Shown here piece by piece: positions 9,326 to 18,769 of a DNA stretch of 64,000 bases. How positions within the stretch are numbered: the first letter of the stretch is position 1; every line of letters begins with the position of its first letter. The position numbers were made by a program, and so were the translations under genes. Below the pieces are notes generated by a model. The model made no database searches, was not told where the DNA came from, and worked only from the letters and a program-made list of their open reading frames with translations. Origin of the DNA: an uncultured Ruegeria sp. (GTDB taxonomy: Bacteria > Pseudomonadota > Alphaproteobacteria > Rhodobacterales > Rhodobacteraceae); the NCBI RefSeq assembly GCF_947504215.1, contig NZ_CANNGO010000001.1, positions 992,001 through 1,056,000 on the forward strand, given 5' to 3'.

Positions 9326-10333
9326 ATGCGCATGCGCCGTCTGATACGAGTGATCATTTTTGCGGCTCTCGCATGGAGCGCCTACTGGTTCGTTGCCGGG
9401 TATGGCCTGCGCAATGCGATCACAAGCTGGTTCGACCAACAGCAAGACCTGGGCTGGCAGGCCGATTTCTCGGATGTCGCCACCGCTGGCTATCCCGCGC
9501 ATCATCTCACCCGGTTGAACAATCCTGCGCTGGCGGATCCGGTGAACGGTACGGCCTGGAGCGCGGATTGGATCGAATTCCAAAGCCCCGCAATCTGGCC
9601 CGGACGGCAGGTTTTGCGCTTTGCCGAAACGCCGCAGCGCTTGTCCTACTATGATCAGACTTCAACCATTGAGGCAGATGCGCTTCAGGCCGAGCTTCAA
9701 TTGCAGCCCGGCGTTGCCTTGATGCTTGAGAAAATGGCCCTGACAGCGGGGCCATGGATGATCACCGAAGACACAGAAACGCTGGCCGCCGGAAGCACAC
9801 TCGGGCTTATCATGGAGCAAACGGCCGTTCCCGAGGCCTATATGATTTCGGGGAAAGTGGACGGCTTCACGCCCGGGGATGACCTGCGCAGCCTGATGAA
9901 GTCAGCCGCGTCGCTACCGCAGGCGTTCGATACGCTGGAGTTGGATATGGTCGCCACGTTCGACAGGCCATGGGACCGCTCCGCGCTAGAGCAGAGCCGC
10001 CCGCAGCCGACGCAAATCGATCTGAATCTGGCTGAAATCAAGTGGGGCGAGTTAAGGTTGTTTGCGGCCGGAGAGCTTGATGTCGACACCCAGGGTATCC
10101 CAACTGGCGAGATCGCGATCAAAGCAGAGAACTGGCGCGATATGATCGCAATGGCGAATGCTGCGGGCGCCCTGCCCGATCAGGCCGTTGACCCTGTGAC
10201 GCGCGCCCTGAATTTTCTGGCCGGCTTGGGTGGCAACCCCAATGCGCTGGATCTGCAGCTGAACTTTCGTGATGGATTCGTTGCGTTGGGGCCGCTTCCA
10301 CTTGGGCCTGCCCCTCGCCTGATCCTGCGCTAG
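9326..10333 (+). CDS. DUF2125 domain protein, membrane-anchored
   Basis: A 335-residue protein with an N-terminal hydrophobic anchor (residues 5-25) followed by a long predicted periplasmic beta-rich region. The WSADWIEFQSPAIWP segment and overall layout match DUF2125, a family known mainly from alphaproteobacteria with no assigned function. AGGAAAA precedes the start. Its stop codon overlaps the stop of the converging extensin-like gene by four bases. Confidence 0.75.
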   Translation: MRMRRLIRVIIFAALAWSAYWFVAGYGLRNAITSWFDQQQDLGWQADFSDVATAGYPAHHLTRLNNPALADPVNGTAWSADWIEFQSPAIWPGRQVLRFAETPQRLSYYDQTSTIEADALQAELQLQPGVALMLEKMALTAGPWMITEDTETLAAGSTLGLIMEQTAVPEAYMISGKVDGFTPGDDLRSLMKSAASLPQAFDTLELDMVATFDRPWDRSALEQSRPQPTQIDLNLAEIKWGELRLFAAGELDVDTQGIPTGEIAIKAENWRDMIAMANAAGALPDQAVDPVTRALNFLAGLGGNPNALDLQLNFRDGFVALGPLPLGPAPRLILR

Positions 10334-11190
10334 CGGCAGTATGGACCGCTGCGATAGCGTGCTGTGTCCAGATGGAAATGGTCGCGGTGGTAGTGATCTG
10401 AGTTCGGCCCCAACACAGTACCAAAGGGTCCGCACGCGCCGCGCCAGACTTTCTTGAGTTGTTTTTGGGATGGGTTCTTACGCCATCCCTGATACACGCT
10501 CACCACTTCGCCATCTGCCATCACAAAACCCGAGATATCTATGGCGCGCCCTTTGCCATGCTCGGAAACACGGGCGCCTTTGCGGTTGTTGCGGGTGCGA
10601 CACGCATAATGTGCAGCCACCTGCAACTGGACGATCGGACCCCGCCGCTTGAAGGTTGGCTTGACTGACTTATCCACCCACTTGTTCAGCGCAATTGCCG
10701 TTCCGCAATCCATTGTCGACGGGCGGCTTAGCTTCACACCCGAGATCGAGGTGATCTGAACAGCGTCCTTAACTCCGCACGCCTTGATTTTCCCCGGAAC
10801 CCTTCCAACGGCTTTGCCTTGAATAGCGATGTCGCCACACACCGAGCTCTTACGCAATTTCCGTTTCTTGAACAGCACCTCTTGTTCCAGCGACTTGGGC
10901 CGCATGTACGGCAACAGAGATATGTCGGGTGCCAACAAGGGCAAATCCGACGGCCGCGCGGTAAAGGCCGCAACCTGCGGCGAGGCTGGTCGCAATTCAG
11001 GGCGCAATTTGGGGATGGCGCTCACTTGGACCGACGCGCTCTGGACGGCGACGGGGACAATTGATGCTCCGCCTGAATAGATCGCCGGTCGTGCGACCGG
11101 TATCAACGACTGTTCCAATGGCATCGCCTGAGGCGCTGAGGCCCAGATGACTGCAACTCCGATTAGTAGTCTTCCCCCCAAAACTCTCAT
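10330..11190 (-). CDS. Extensin-like C-terminal domain protein, M15-peptidase-like
   Basis: A 286-residue exported protein with a signal peptide at 1-22 and a variable, proline-containing linker. A C-terminal extensin-like domain occupies about residues 115-286. SEHGKGRAIDISG and DHFHLD match the two metal-binding blocks of D-Ala-D-Ala peptidases of the VanY/M15 type, and paired cysteines are present. A role in trimming peptidoglycan in the periplasm is an inference from this motif pattern. Its ATG overlaps the tyrA stop codon by one base (TGATG), so it is probably co-translated with tyrA and hisC. Confidence 0.75.
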   Translation of the reverse strand: MRVLGGRLLIGVAVIWASAPQAMPLEQSLIPVARPAIYSGGASIVPVAVQSASVQVSAIPKLRPELRPASPQVAAFTARPSDLPLLAPDISLLPYMRPKSLEQEVLFKKRKLRKSSVCGDIAIQGKAVGRVPGKIKACGVKDAVQITSISGVKLSRPSTMDCGTAIALNKWVDKSVKPTFKRRGPIVQLQVAAHYACRTRNNRKGARVSEHGKGRAIDISGFVMADGEVVSVYQGWRKNPSQKQLKKVWRGACGPFGTVLGPNSDHYHRDHFHLDTARYRSGPYCR

Positions 11191-12107
11191 CAGCTTGCCT
11201 TTCCGCGACCGAAATCCGGCGCATCGGTATCCTGACCCGCGTCGATGATACCGCGCCGAATGGCGCGGGTACGGGTGAAATAGTCAAACAATTGCTCACC
11301 GTCGCCGGTTCGAATTGCCCGTTGCAACGCAAACAACTCCTCGGTGAAACGCCCCAGGATCTCTAGTGTTGCGTCCTTGTTGGTTAGGAACACATCGCGC
11401 CACATGGTCGGATCAGAGGCAGCAATACGGGTGAAATCACGAAAGCCCGCTGCCGAGTACTTGATGACCTCGCTATCGGTCACCCGCCGCAGATCATCGG
11501 CTACACCCACCATCGTGTAAGCAATCAAGTGCGGCGCATGAGAGGTCACGGCCAAAACGAGATCATGATGGTCGGCGTCCATCTCATCGACGTTTGATCC
11601 CAAGCCTTCCCAAAACGCGCGCAATCGGGCGATGGCGTCCGGGTCGGACCCATCGACTGGAACCAGCAAACTCCAACGGTTGTCGAACAATTCGGCAAAG
11701 CCGGATTCCGGACCCGAATGTTCCGTCCCCGCCAACGGGTGGGCCGGGATAAAATGCACGCCTTCGGGGATGTGCGGAGCCACAGATTTTATGACGTGGC
11801 GCTTTACAGACCCTACATCTGACACTGTTGCGCCTGGCTTCAGAACCGGCGCGATGTCTTTCGCAACTGCGGCCATTGCCCCCACGGGTACGCATAGAAC
11901 AACCAGATCGGCACCCTGGACAGCTTCTTGCGCAGTGTCGCATACCCGGTCGCACAGCCCAATGCGGCGGGCGGTTTCCCGGGTCGCCGTGGACCGGGCA
12001 AAGCCTGTAACCTCGTTCGCAAGGCCTGCGCGTTTGATCGCCCAGTACATGGACGAAGCAATCAAGCCCAAACCAATCAGCGCCACGCGGTCATAAATCT
12101 GGCTCAT
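11190..12107 (-). CDS. tyrA: Prephenate/arogenate dehydrogenase family protein
   Basis: A 305-residue NAD(P)-dependent enzyme of tyrosine biosynthesis that oxidatively decarboxylates prephenate or arogenate. The Rossmann loop GLGLIAS is at residues 12-18, and the substrate-binding [12 protein letters not shown] block is intact. No chorismate mutase or ACT domain is attached, as usual in this group. Whether prephenate or arogenate is preferred cannot be read from the sequence. The start overlaps the hisC stop by four bases (ATGA), so the two are one transcription unit. Confidence 0.9.
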   Translation of the reverse strand: MSQIYDRVALIGLGLIASSMYWAIKRAGLANEVTGFARSTATRETARRIGLCDRVCDTAQEAVQGADLVVLCVPVGAMAAVAKDIAPVLKPGATVSDVGSVKRHVIKSVAPHIPEGVHFIPAHPLAGTEHSGPESGFAELFDNRWSLLVPVDGSDPDAIARLRAFWEGLGSNVDEMDADHHDLVLAVTSHAPHLIAYTMVGVADDLRRVTDSEVIKYSAAGFRDFTRIAASDPTMWRDVFLTNKDATLEILGRFTEELFALQRAIRTGDGEQLFDYFTRTRAIRRGIIDAGQDTDAPDFGRGKAS

Positions 12108-13189
12108 GCAGCACCCCTTCTGAACGCAGCGACAGCCGCGACAACACGGCGACAGGCTTCTTCATCGCCCACAGTGATCCGTAAAGCGTTTGGCAGGTTG
12201 TAACCCGCAACACGTCGCACGATCAAACCCTGCGTTTTAAGGTGGTCGTCACAAGCCTCGGCCTCGGCCTGATCTGCAAAGCGCGCGAGAATGAAATTGG
12301 TGCTGGATGGATCAGAGGGCACGCCAATCTTCGCCAGTTCATCCGCCATCCAAACCCTAAGGCGCGCGTTCTCAGATTTGCAGAACTCTAGGAACTCGGT
12401 ATCGTTAATCGCAGCTTCTGCCGCAGCAAGTGCGGTCAGCGACAGGTTGAATGGCTGGCGTACCCGGTTCAGCACATCGATAATCGGCTTCCGCGCATAT
12501 CCCCAACCGACCCGCATACCGCCCAAGCCATACACTTTGGAAAAGGTCCGCGTCATGATCACGTTCTCAAAGCGGTCAACCAATGACGCACCGCCATCAA
12601 ACCCGTCGACGAATTCCGTATAAGCACCGTCGAGCACCATCAGGCAATGGTCAGGCAAACCCTGGGCCAGACGCCCCAATTCTGCTTCGGAAATCATGGT
12701 CGAAGTCGGGTTACCGGGGTTGGTTACAAAAACGATTTTTGTCTGTGGCGTCACCGCATCCAAAATAGCATCGACATCGACCTTTCGGTCGCGCTCAGCC
12801 ACCATAACCGGTGTCGCGCTCGCCATACGCGCGATGATTGGGTACATCGAAAACCCGTGCTCGGTATAGATGACCTCGTCCCCCGGTCCCGCATAGGCCT
12901 GGGCTACAAATTGCAGCACTTCGTCGCTGCCGACACCGCAGATGACCTGTGCCGGGTCAAGCCCGTGCACATCACCGATGGCCGCGCGCAGGCTCGCGTG
13001 GTCTGTGTTGGGATAACGATGTAATGTGGCCGCGCTGTCGCGAGCGGCTTCAATCGCCTTGGGACTGGGGCCGAACGGGTTTTCGTTGGAACTCAGCTTG
13101 ATAACCTGTTCCACCCCCGCAACATGCGACTGGCCGCCCTGATACAGCGCAATGTCCATAATGCCGGGTTGAGGGGTAATTTGGGTCAT
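12104..13189 (-). CDS. hisC: Histidinol-phosphate aminotransferase
   Basis: A 361-residue fold-type I PLP enzyme. The PLP lysine is K218 in [24 protein letters not shown] is at 157-163 and [10 protein letters not shown] at 33-42; all are HisC signatures. In roseobacters this gene sits with tyrA and HisC-type enzymes often also transaminate prephenate or 4-hydroxyphenylpyruvate, so a dual role in histidine and aromatic amino acid synthesis is plausible. It is first in the hisC-tyrA-extensin unit. Confidence 0.9.
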   Translation of the reverse strand: MTQITPQPGIMDIALYQGGQSHVAGVEQVIKLSSNENPFGPSPKAIEAARDSAATLHRYPNTDHASLRAAIGDVHGLDPAQVICGVGSDEVLQFVAQAYAGPGDEVIYTEHGFSMYPIIARMASATPVMVAERDRKVDVDAILDAVTPQTKIVFVTNPGNPTSTMISEAELGRLAQGLPDHCLMVLDGAYTEFVDGFDGGASLVDRFENVIMTRTFSKVYGLGGMRVGWGYARKPIIDVLNRVRQPFNLSLTALAAAEAAINDTEFLEFCKSENARLRVWMADELAKIGVPSDPSSTNFILARFADQAEAEACDDHLKTQGLIVRRVAGYNLPNALRITVGDEEACRRVVAAVAAFRRGAA

Positions 13190-13253
13190 GAGAGGCTCCG
13201 TTAGTTGAGCCCCTCATACCTGTCTCAAGGCGTTGAGAAAAGCGGCAATTCCG

Positions 13254-14669
13254 TCAGGCGGCCTTGAAGCGGGCCGTCGCCGGATCAGCATTGTAATACG
13301 GCACGTACTCTTCGGTCCGGTGCGACAGCTCATTGACACTGTCGATGATGAATTGGACCGTTTCCTCGCTCATCAAATACGAGAAGTTCAGCCGCACCCA
13401 ACCGGGTTTCTTCATTTCCTCCCCGGCCGACAACTCGGCGTGCAATCTTTCCGAGGTCGCCTGGTCAATGTCCAAAAGGCGGTGGGCATAAGGTCCAGCG
13501 CAGGCGCATCCTCCCCGTGCCTGAATGCCGTAGATATCGCTGAGCATCCGTGTGAACAGTTGTTGATGCACCGGCTGTCCGGCATTGTCACGGACGAGGA
13601 AAGAATAAATCGGCAAGCGATGCGGGTTGTCCGTTCCCAGCAAAGTCAGGTTCGGATTGTCCTTCCAGCCGTCCAGCGCCATGCGGTTGTACAAAGCTTC
13701 GCGCCTGGCGATCTCGTCCGTGCCAACCACGTCTTTGACAATAAAGGCAAGTGCCGCACGAATATCGCCAATGACATTGGGCGTTCCGGCCTCTTCCCGC
13801 GCAGACAGATCTTCGCTGTAATCGTGCCGCCAGGGCGAGACGAAGCTAACGGTCCCACCGCCCGGCCAGCTGGGGCATGTGCGTTGAACGACAGACCGGT
13901 CTACGACCAGCACGCCGGATGCACCCGGCCCGCCTGGAAATTTATGAGGGGACACAACGATTGCATCCTTACGGGCATCACGTGGCCCCATATCCATCGG
14001 CAAATACGGACCGCCACCAGCATAATCCCAGACGGCCAGCGCGCCATGCGCTTTCAGCAGCCGTGTCACCGGGTCGGGATCGGTGATGATCCCAGTCACG
14101 TTCGATGCGGCCGAAAACGACCCGATCACCAGATCCGCGCCTGAATTTGCACTCAAGGTGTCTTTTAACACCTGCAAATCAATACCTCCGCCAGATGCCT
14201 CGGGTATTTCTATCACCTGCGCTTTGCTTTCGCGCCATGGCAGGATGTTCGAGTGGTGTTCGTATGGACCGATCAAAACAATCGGCCGGTCAGCCTCCTG
14301 CACTCCCAGCAGACTGACCAACCGATTGAGCCCAGCAGTGGCACCAGATCCGGCAAATATCACCGCATCTTCTTCCCGTGCGCCAACAATGCGGGCTATT
14401 TCTGCGCGCGCCTCACGCCGAAGCCGCGTCATATACGAACCGCAGTAAGAGGCCTCGGTGTGGCTGTTGGCATAGAACGGCAACACATGCGCGGCTACGA
14501 AATCTTCAACCTGCCGCAACGCGCGGCCCGAGGCGACGTAGTCCGCATATACAAGCGGCACGTCCCCATGCAGACCCGGGATCAGGGCATTCTCTCCGAT
14601 CAACCCATCGCGCAGACTGGAATTGTGAGTGGTGGATTGGATTTCCGCACGAAAATTGGTCAGGGTCAT
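13254..14669 (-). CDS. Class V aminotransferase / cysteine desulfurase-like PLP enzyme
   Basis: A 471-residue protein. The PLP lysine is K243 in VVSPHKFPGGPGASG, preceded by VWDYAGGGPYLP with the cofactor aspartate and by YEHHSNILPWR. A cysteine-rich GGCACAGPYAHRLL segment lies near the C-terminus, as in many SufS/CsdA-related proteins, but the protein is longer than SufS (about 405) and not beside Fe-S genes. It faces a divergent Lrp-type regulator, which suggests an amino-acid-related lyase or transaminase. Substrate unknown. Confidence 0.75.
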   Translation of the reverse strand: MTLTNFRAEIQSTTHNSSLRDGLIGENALIPGLHGDVPLVYADYVASGRALRQVEDFVAAHVLPFYANSHTEASYCGSYMTRLRREARAEIARIVGAREEDAVIFAGSGATAGLNRLVSLLGVQEADRPIVLIGPYEHHSNILPWRESKAQVIEIPEASGGGIDLQVLKDTLSANSGADLVIGSFSAASNVTGIITDPDPVTRLLKAHGALAVWDYAGGGPYLPMDMGPRDARKDAIVVSPHKFPGGPGASGVLVVDRSVVQRTCPSWPGGGTVSFVSPWRHDYSEDLSAREEAGTPNVIGDIRAALAFIVKDVVGTDEIARREALYNRMALDGWKDNPNLTLLGTDNPHRLPIYSFLVRDNAGQPVHQQLFTRMLSDIYGIQARGGCACAGPYAHRLLDIDQATSERLHAELSAGEEMKKPGWVRLNFSYLMSEETVQFIIDSVNELSHRTEEYVPYYNADPATARFKAA

Positions 14670-14712
14670 AACACAGGCTCCTTACTGTAGAACCAATATG
14701 ATTGGCTTTAAT

Positions 14713-14737
14713 CGCAGAAACTTCGTCAGTTTCTGCG
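14713..14737. promoter_or_regulatory. Inverted repeat, candidate Lrp-family operator
   Basis: CGCAGAAAC (14713-14721) and GTTTCTGCG (14729-14737) form a perfect nine-base inverted repeat around TTCGTCA. It lies in the 102-base gap between the divergent aminotransferase and Lrp-family genes, the expected place for an auto- and cross-regulatory operator. Confidence 0.5.
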
Positions 14738-14771
14738 TATACGTTTGAAATTTTGTGTCGTATGATCAGAT

Positions 14772-15233
14772 ATGACTTCAAAATTAGATCATATTGACAC
14801 ACGCATCCTTCGAGAGCTGCAAAAGGAAGCAACACTGTCGCAACGAGAATTGGCTGATCGGGTCGGCCTGTCTCAAAATGCGTGCTGGCGTCGCCTGAAG
14901 GCCCTGAATGATGACGGGGTGTTGCTGGGATCAAATGCGCGGATCGCGCGCGAGAAACTTGGGTTGACCCTTGTGGTCTTTGTAATGCTGCGAACACGAC
15001 ACCATTCAGCCGACTGGCTGCAAGCGTTCCGCAGTCATGTACTGACGATCCCCGAGGTCGTGGATTTTCATCGGATCGGTGGAGATTACGACTATCAACT
15101 GAAAGTGGTGACGCAGGACATGGCCAGCTACGACAAGGTCTATCAACGACTGATCGAAAAAGTCGAACTGGACAGCGTGACGTCGTATTTTGCAATGGAA
15201 GCCATCGCTGAAAATCGGCCCCTGCCGATCTGA
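14772..15233 (+). CDS. Lrp/AsnC family transcriptional regulator
   Basis: A 153-residue protein with an N-terminal helix-turn-helix (about residues 5-50, LDHIDTRILRELQKEATLS then LADRVGLSQNACWRRLKAL) and a C-terminal RAM/ligand domain containing IGGDYDYQLKVV. This layout is standard for amino-acid-responsive Lrp-family regulators. It most likely controls the divergent class V aminotransferase. Its stop codon is immediately adjacent to that of the converging LysR gene, with no base between. Confidence 0.9.
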   Translation: MTSKLDHIDTRILRELQKEATLSQRELADRVGLSQNACWRRLKALNDDGVLLGSNARIAREKLGLTLVVFVMLRTRHHSADWLQAFRSHVLTIPEVVDFHRIGGDYDYQLKVVTQDMASYDKVYQRLIEKVELDSVTSYFAMEAIAENRPLPI

Positions 15234-16106
15234 TCACTTCAGAAATAACGACCGCAGCTTGCGAAAATGAGGCACGGCAATCGATCGGAAGGCTTCAAGT
15301 TTGGCAGAGGGCCAGACATCAGGATGTGCCACCACCCAGATATCGGCGTAGGGCTGAGGCGGCACACCCGGGATCTGCACCAAACCCGGCAGCGACCGAC
15401 CCAAAAACATCGGCATCCTGACAGCGCCCAATCCAGCCTGCGCCGCGGCGGACAATGCGACCATATCGTCAAATCGCATTCGAATTCGCGATCCTGGAAG
15501 AGATTGACGTACGGTAGCCGGCAGTTCCGAATACCTCTCATACACTAGCCAATCGACGACACCCTCCGGCTCCGCTTTGATACGTTCCACCCAGGCTTGG
15601 GTCGCGAAGCTGGCAGTGTGCTGCCCGGTCAGGCGCAACCCTTTAAGGCTGTCGCCAGGATTGCGGCTGATACGGATGGCAATATCAGCCTCTCGCCGGT
15701 TCAGGTCCAGCATCTCATTGTCAGCCCGTACTTTCAGGTCGATCGCCGGATGTTTCCTGTTAAATGCATCCAGTACCGGGGCCAGAACATGACCGATCAA
15801 CAGCTGCGGAGCGGTCAGGGTCATAGCCCCCTCAAGCCGAGTGTCCTGCCCTGAAAGCCCGCGGCGCATTGCAAGTTCTGCGCTTTCCATATGTGCCGCG
15901 TGCTCGGCCACCGTCAGTCCAGCTTCCGTTGGGCGATATCCATCAGCCAGACGCTCGAACAGAGCTTGGCCAACGACCGCTTCGACCCGCGCGATCCGCC
16001 GCGCAACGGTGGTATAGTTTACCCCAAGCCGGTCAGAGGCCGACGACAACGAGCGTGCGCGCACGACTTCCAATACCGCTCGATAATCATCCCAATGCGC
16101 CAACAT
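15234..16106 (-). CDS. LysR family transcriptional regulator
   Basis: A 290-residue protein with a winged helix-turn-helix (WDDYRAVLEVVRARSLSSAS then RLGVNYTTVARRIARVE) and a LysR substrate-binding domain. I placed the start at the ATG of 16106 because family members begin close to WDD; an upstream in-frame ATG at 16136 would include a perfect palindrome in the coding region. That palindrome abuts the chosen start, suggesting autoregulation. The divergent neighbour is a DUF1330 protein, the likeliest target. Confidence 0.85.
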   Translation of the reverse strand: MLAHWDDYRAVLEVVRARSLSSASDRLGVNYTTVARRIARVEAVVGQALFERLADGYRPTEAGLTVAEHAAHMESAELAMRRGLSGQDTRLEGAMTLTAPQLLIGHVLAPVLDAFNRKHPAIDLKVRADNEMLDLNRREADIAIRISRNPGDSLKGLRLTGQHTASFATQAWVERIKAEPEGVVDWLVYERYSELPATVRQSLPGSRIRMRFDDMVALSAAAQAGLGAVRMPMFLGRSLPGLVQIPGVPPQPYADIWVVAHPDVWPSAKLEAFRSIAVPHFRKLRSLFLK

Positions 16107-16126
16107 GATATGCGTTTTCGCATATC
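16107..16126. promoter_or_regulatory. Perfect palindrome, candidate LysR operator
   Basis: GATATGCG-TTTT-CGCATATC is a perfect eight-base inverted repeat directly upstream of the LysR ATG and about 80 bases from the divergent DUF1330 gene. Confidence 0.5.
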
Positions 16127-16202
16127 TAAGATGCATTTACACGCGTTTTTGCTTGAGCGCGCTGCGCCTAACTTGGTTCAGCACAACCAAGGAGCTGAGA
16201 AT

Positions 16203-16484
16203 ATGATCTACGCATTTGCGAAATTGACGGTAAAGGACCCTGGCGCGCTGGCGGCGTATCGCGAAAAAGCTGGCGCTGCGCTAGCACAACATGGTGGCAA
16301 GGTCGAAACAGCTACAGCTGAACCGACGCCACTGGATGGGACCCCGGATTTGCCGGACGTCGCAGCACTATTGTCTTTTCCAGACCGGGACGCCGCGCTT
16401 GGTTGGATCAACGATCCCGAACTGACTGAAATCCATGCCTTGCGCCGCAGCATTGGTGCATCAGATATCACTCTGCTGGGCTGA
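16203..16484 (+). CDS. DUF1330 family small protein
   Basis: A 93-residue alpha-beta barrel-type protein (IYAFAKLTVKDPGALAAYRE at the start, FPDRDAALGWINDPELTEI later) that resembles DUF1330 and related dimeric ferredoxin-like proteins. Function is unknown; relatives include small monooxygenases and binding proteins. AAGGAG lies eight bases before the ATG, which decides the start. It is divergent from the LysR regulator. Confidence 0.7.
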   Translation: MIYAFAKLTVKDPGALAAYREKAGAALAQHGGKVETATAEPTPLDGTPDLPDVAALLSFPDRDAALGWINDPELTEIHALRRSIGASDITLLG

Positions 16485-16499
16485 CGCGGATTCGTGCTC

Positions 16500-16535
16500 G
16501 AAAAAAGAAAGAGCCGCGCTCGAAGGCGCGGCTCT
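16500..16535 (-). terminator. Intrinsic terminator of rpsD
   Basis: GAGCCGCGC (16511-16519) pairs perfectly with GCGCGGCTC (16526-16534) around a six-base loop. On the minus strand the stem is followed by TTTCTTTTTT, giving a strong rho-independent terminator 26 bases after the rpsD stop. Confidence 0.9.
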
Positions 16536-16560
16536 GAACTCAGATGTGGTTCGGCGAAGA

Positions 16561-17181
16561 TTAGTTCTTCGCGTAGAATTCAACGACCAGGTTCGGTTCC
16601 ATGACAACCGGATACGGCACGTCACCCAGGCCCGGCGCGCGGACGAAAGTTGCGGTCATTTTCGAATGGTCGGCATCGATGTAGTCAGGCACGTCACGCT
16701 CGGCCAGAGCAGCGGCTTCCAGAACAACAGCCAGTTGCTTGGACTTGTCCCGCACTTCGATCACGTCGCCTTCTTTGACACGGTAGCTGGGGATGTTGAC
16801 CCGCTTGCCGTTTACTTTGACGTGGCCGTGGTTCACGAACTGACGAGCCGCAAACACGGTCGCAACGAATTTGGCGCGGTAAACGACAGCGTCCAGACGG
16901 CGCTCCAACAGGCCGATCAGGTTTTCACCAGTGTCACCCTTCACACGCTCGGCTTCGCCGTAGATGCGGCGGAATTGCTTTTCAGTCAGGTCGCCATAGT
17001 AGCCTTTCAGCTTCTGCTTGGCGCGCAACTGAATGCCGAAATCTGACAGTTTGCCCTTGCGGCGCTGGCCATGCTGGCCGGGTCCGTATTCGCGACGGTT
17101 GACTGGGGATTTCGGGCGACCCCAGATGTTTTCACCCATCCGGCGGTCAATTTTGTGCTTGGCAGACGTGCGTTTGGTCAC
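16561..17181 (-). CDS. rpsD: 30S ribosomal protein S4
   Basis: A 206-residue primary 16S rRNA-binding protein. The N-terminal part ([20 protein letters not shown]) and the S4 RNA-binding domain ([32 protein letters not shown]) are intact. As common in alphaproteobacteria, the zinc cysteines of some S4 proteins are absent. The start is a GTG with AAGGAG upstream. It stands alone with its own terminator. The 260-base upstream gap holds no gene. Confidence 0.97.
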   Translation of the reverse strand: MTKRTSAKHKIDRRMGENIWGRPKSPVNRREYGPGQHGQRRKGKLSDFGIQLRAKQKLKGYYGDLTEKQFRRIYGEAERVKGDTGENLIGLLERRLDAVVYRAKFVATVFAARQFVNHGHVKVNGKRVNIPSYRVKEGDVIEVRDKSKQLAVVLEAAALAERDVPDYIDADHSKMTATFVRAPGLGDVPYPVVMEPNLVVEFYAKN

Positions 17182-17441
17182 GGCTGATCTCCTTCGTTTT
17201 GATCGAAGCCCGAATGGGCAACTATGAAGGGCGTTGTCCTCTTGAGGTTTCCCTCATGACAGGCATCCCCTTGCGAGGGCCACCAACACCAATGAAGCGG
17301 CGCTTATATCCGCAGTAACAGCAGAGTCAACAGGCCTAGCGGCGCAGTCGCAAAAATATCTAGAAAACCAAGGGGCCTGTTGTCATAGCGAATTCCAGCG
17401 ACCCAAATGCGGGGGCCAATTCCGAAGACATTTTTGTTCGG

Positions 17442-17915
17442 CTAGGCTTGGGATGGGAAAGAGATTACAGCGGATCCGCCTATCTTGTCTGCATATTGCG
17501 TCAGGGGCTGCTCGGTCACTTCGCTGATCCAGAACTCCTGATCGCGTGGGGGGCATCCATGTTCGAAAACCAAAGTCGGGTAGATGTTGTCGTCATCAAC
17601 AACAATATCCGCATCAAAGCTCTGAGCACCGTTGGTCAAAACTATTGTTCCACTGACGTGACCCGGCACTTGTCTGACCGTTGGGAAACGACTGCCCATT
17701 CGAGACGCAGCGCCACCAGCATACCCGGTCTGTTCGAGCTTGTGTTCCACAGCTTCACTCAGCACCATAGCTTGACCGCGCCAGGACCATGCCGCCCCAA
17801 CAGCCAAATAGGCCAGAGGTGCAGCCTCAAGCCCATCAATATCCGTTTGCTTCCACGAAATAGCTACGCGACCGTTGAACCCGGTTCTCATCTGCCCACT
17901 CACACCTTTCAACAT
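17442..17915 (-). CDS. Orphan protein resembling the N-terminal part of Hint-domain proteins
   Basis: A possible 157-residue protein. RTGFNGRVAISWKQTDIDGL, APLAYLAVGAAWSWRGQA and the later PTLVFEHGCPPRDQEFWI resemble, from memory, the region preceding the self-splicing-type Hint domain in Rhodobacterales Hint proteins. No Hint domain follows: the frame stops at 17442. The start is uncertain because the ATG at 17915 lacks a clear ribosome site. It could be a stand-alone relative or a truncated remnant in a decayed region. Confidence 0.4.
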   Translation of the reverse strand: MLKGVSGQMRTGFNGRVAISWKQTDIDGLEAAPLAYLAVGAAWSWRGQAMVLSEAVEHKLEQTGYAGGAASRMGSRFPTVRQVPGHVSGTIVLTNGAQSFDADIVVDDDNIYPTLVFEHGCPPRDQEFWISEVTEQPLTQYADKIGGSAVISFPSQA

Positions 17916-18139
17916 ACTACCACTTACGCACGCCCCCTTATCAGTCGAGACTCCGGCGGAAAAGAGACGCAATTGCAGCAATCGCGAGAATGTTACATTT
18001 CTCAAACACTGATGTGGAACTGGCGAGGCTTGGCCGGCCTCATGTATCGTACGCCTCACACCCCAAACCGGGCCGATACGTGGCGAAAGCGAACGCAGCG
18101 CTTGTATTGGGCGGGTTGGTTTTGATTGGCCAAGCCTTT

Positions 18140-18769
18140 TCAAGCTCTTGCCGAGGACCATTGGCCAAAAACAATAACCTCATCGACAAACTGATTGATG
18201 AAGAACGCATCGTAGAGATCAACCAACAGGCAAACCGGTTCAGCCACAAGGCTCATTCCTGCGCCCCATTTCCGCCAAAAGCGCCACGCCATAGGCCGCC
18301 GCGCCTACTGTGCGGATGGTTTGTAACAGCGGTGTGCCAAGCGCGCTGAGTTCGTGGTTTTGCGCCGATACTTGCGTCTTTGTGCAGCAAAAGACGCCTG
18401 CTCGGGGCGAGGAGACAAAGAGGGGGCGATCATCATCACTTGCTACGGCTTGCGCAATCCTTTGATCCAAAAGAGCAAATTTATGGGCCAACGGGTCATC
18501 GAGAAGCTCATCGGCTCCGACATCAACGAGGGCCGGCAAGGCGGTGTGATTTCCGCATCCAGTTTCGTTGGAGGCAGTGGAAGCGCAGTGTGCACCGCAT
18601 TTGCAGCGCACACTTCGTCAACAATGTCTCTGGCGACGATCAAGCCGCGATTGTCACGGGCGATGACCTTGATGTCGGGTGTGAGCACACCCATGACGGA
18701 GCGCGCGAGATTGGCACCTTTTATTCCGCCACCCATGACGAATACATCAATGTCGTCGGGCTTCGCTAC
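18140..18769 (-). pseudogene. Frame-broken gene downstream of the class II aldolase
   Basis: Three successive minus-strand reading frames appear to be pieces of one protein. The first (18769 down to about 18560) reads AKPDDIDVFVMGGGIKGAN onward. The second (about 18560 to 18243) reads LDDPLAHKFALLDQRIAQA and SALGTPLLQTIRTVGAAAYG. The third (about 18265 to 18140) reads SLVAEPVCLLVDLYDAFF. Two frameshifts are therefore implied and no start codon is evident in the first piece, whose frame overlaps the aldolase stop. I do not recognise the family. Position suggests it once worked with the aldolase, perhaps as a kinase or dehydrogenase, but that is a guess. Confidence 0.5.

Noticed and set aside
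17990..18349. Plus-strand frame of 119 codons with a hydrophobic start
   Set aside because: It overlaps the broken minus-strand gene, lacks a ribosome site and resembles no family I know.
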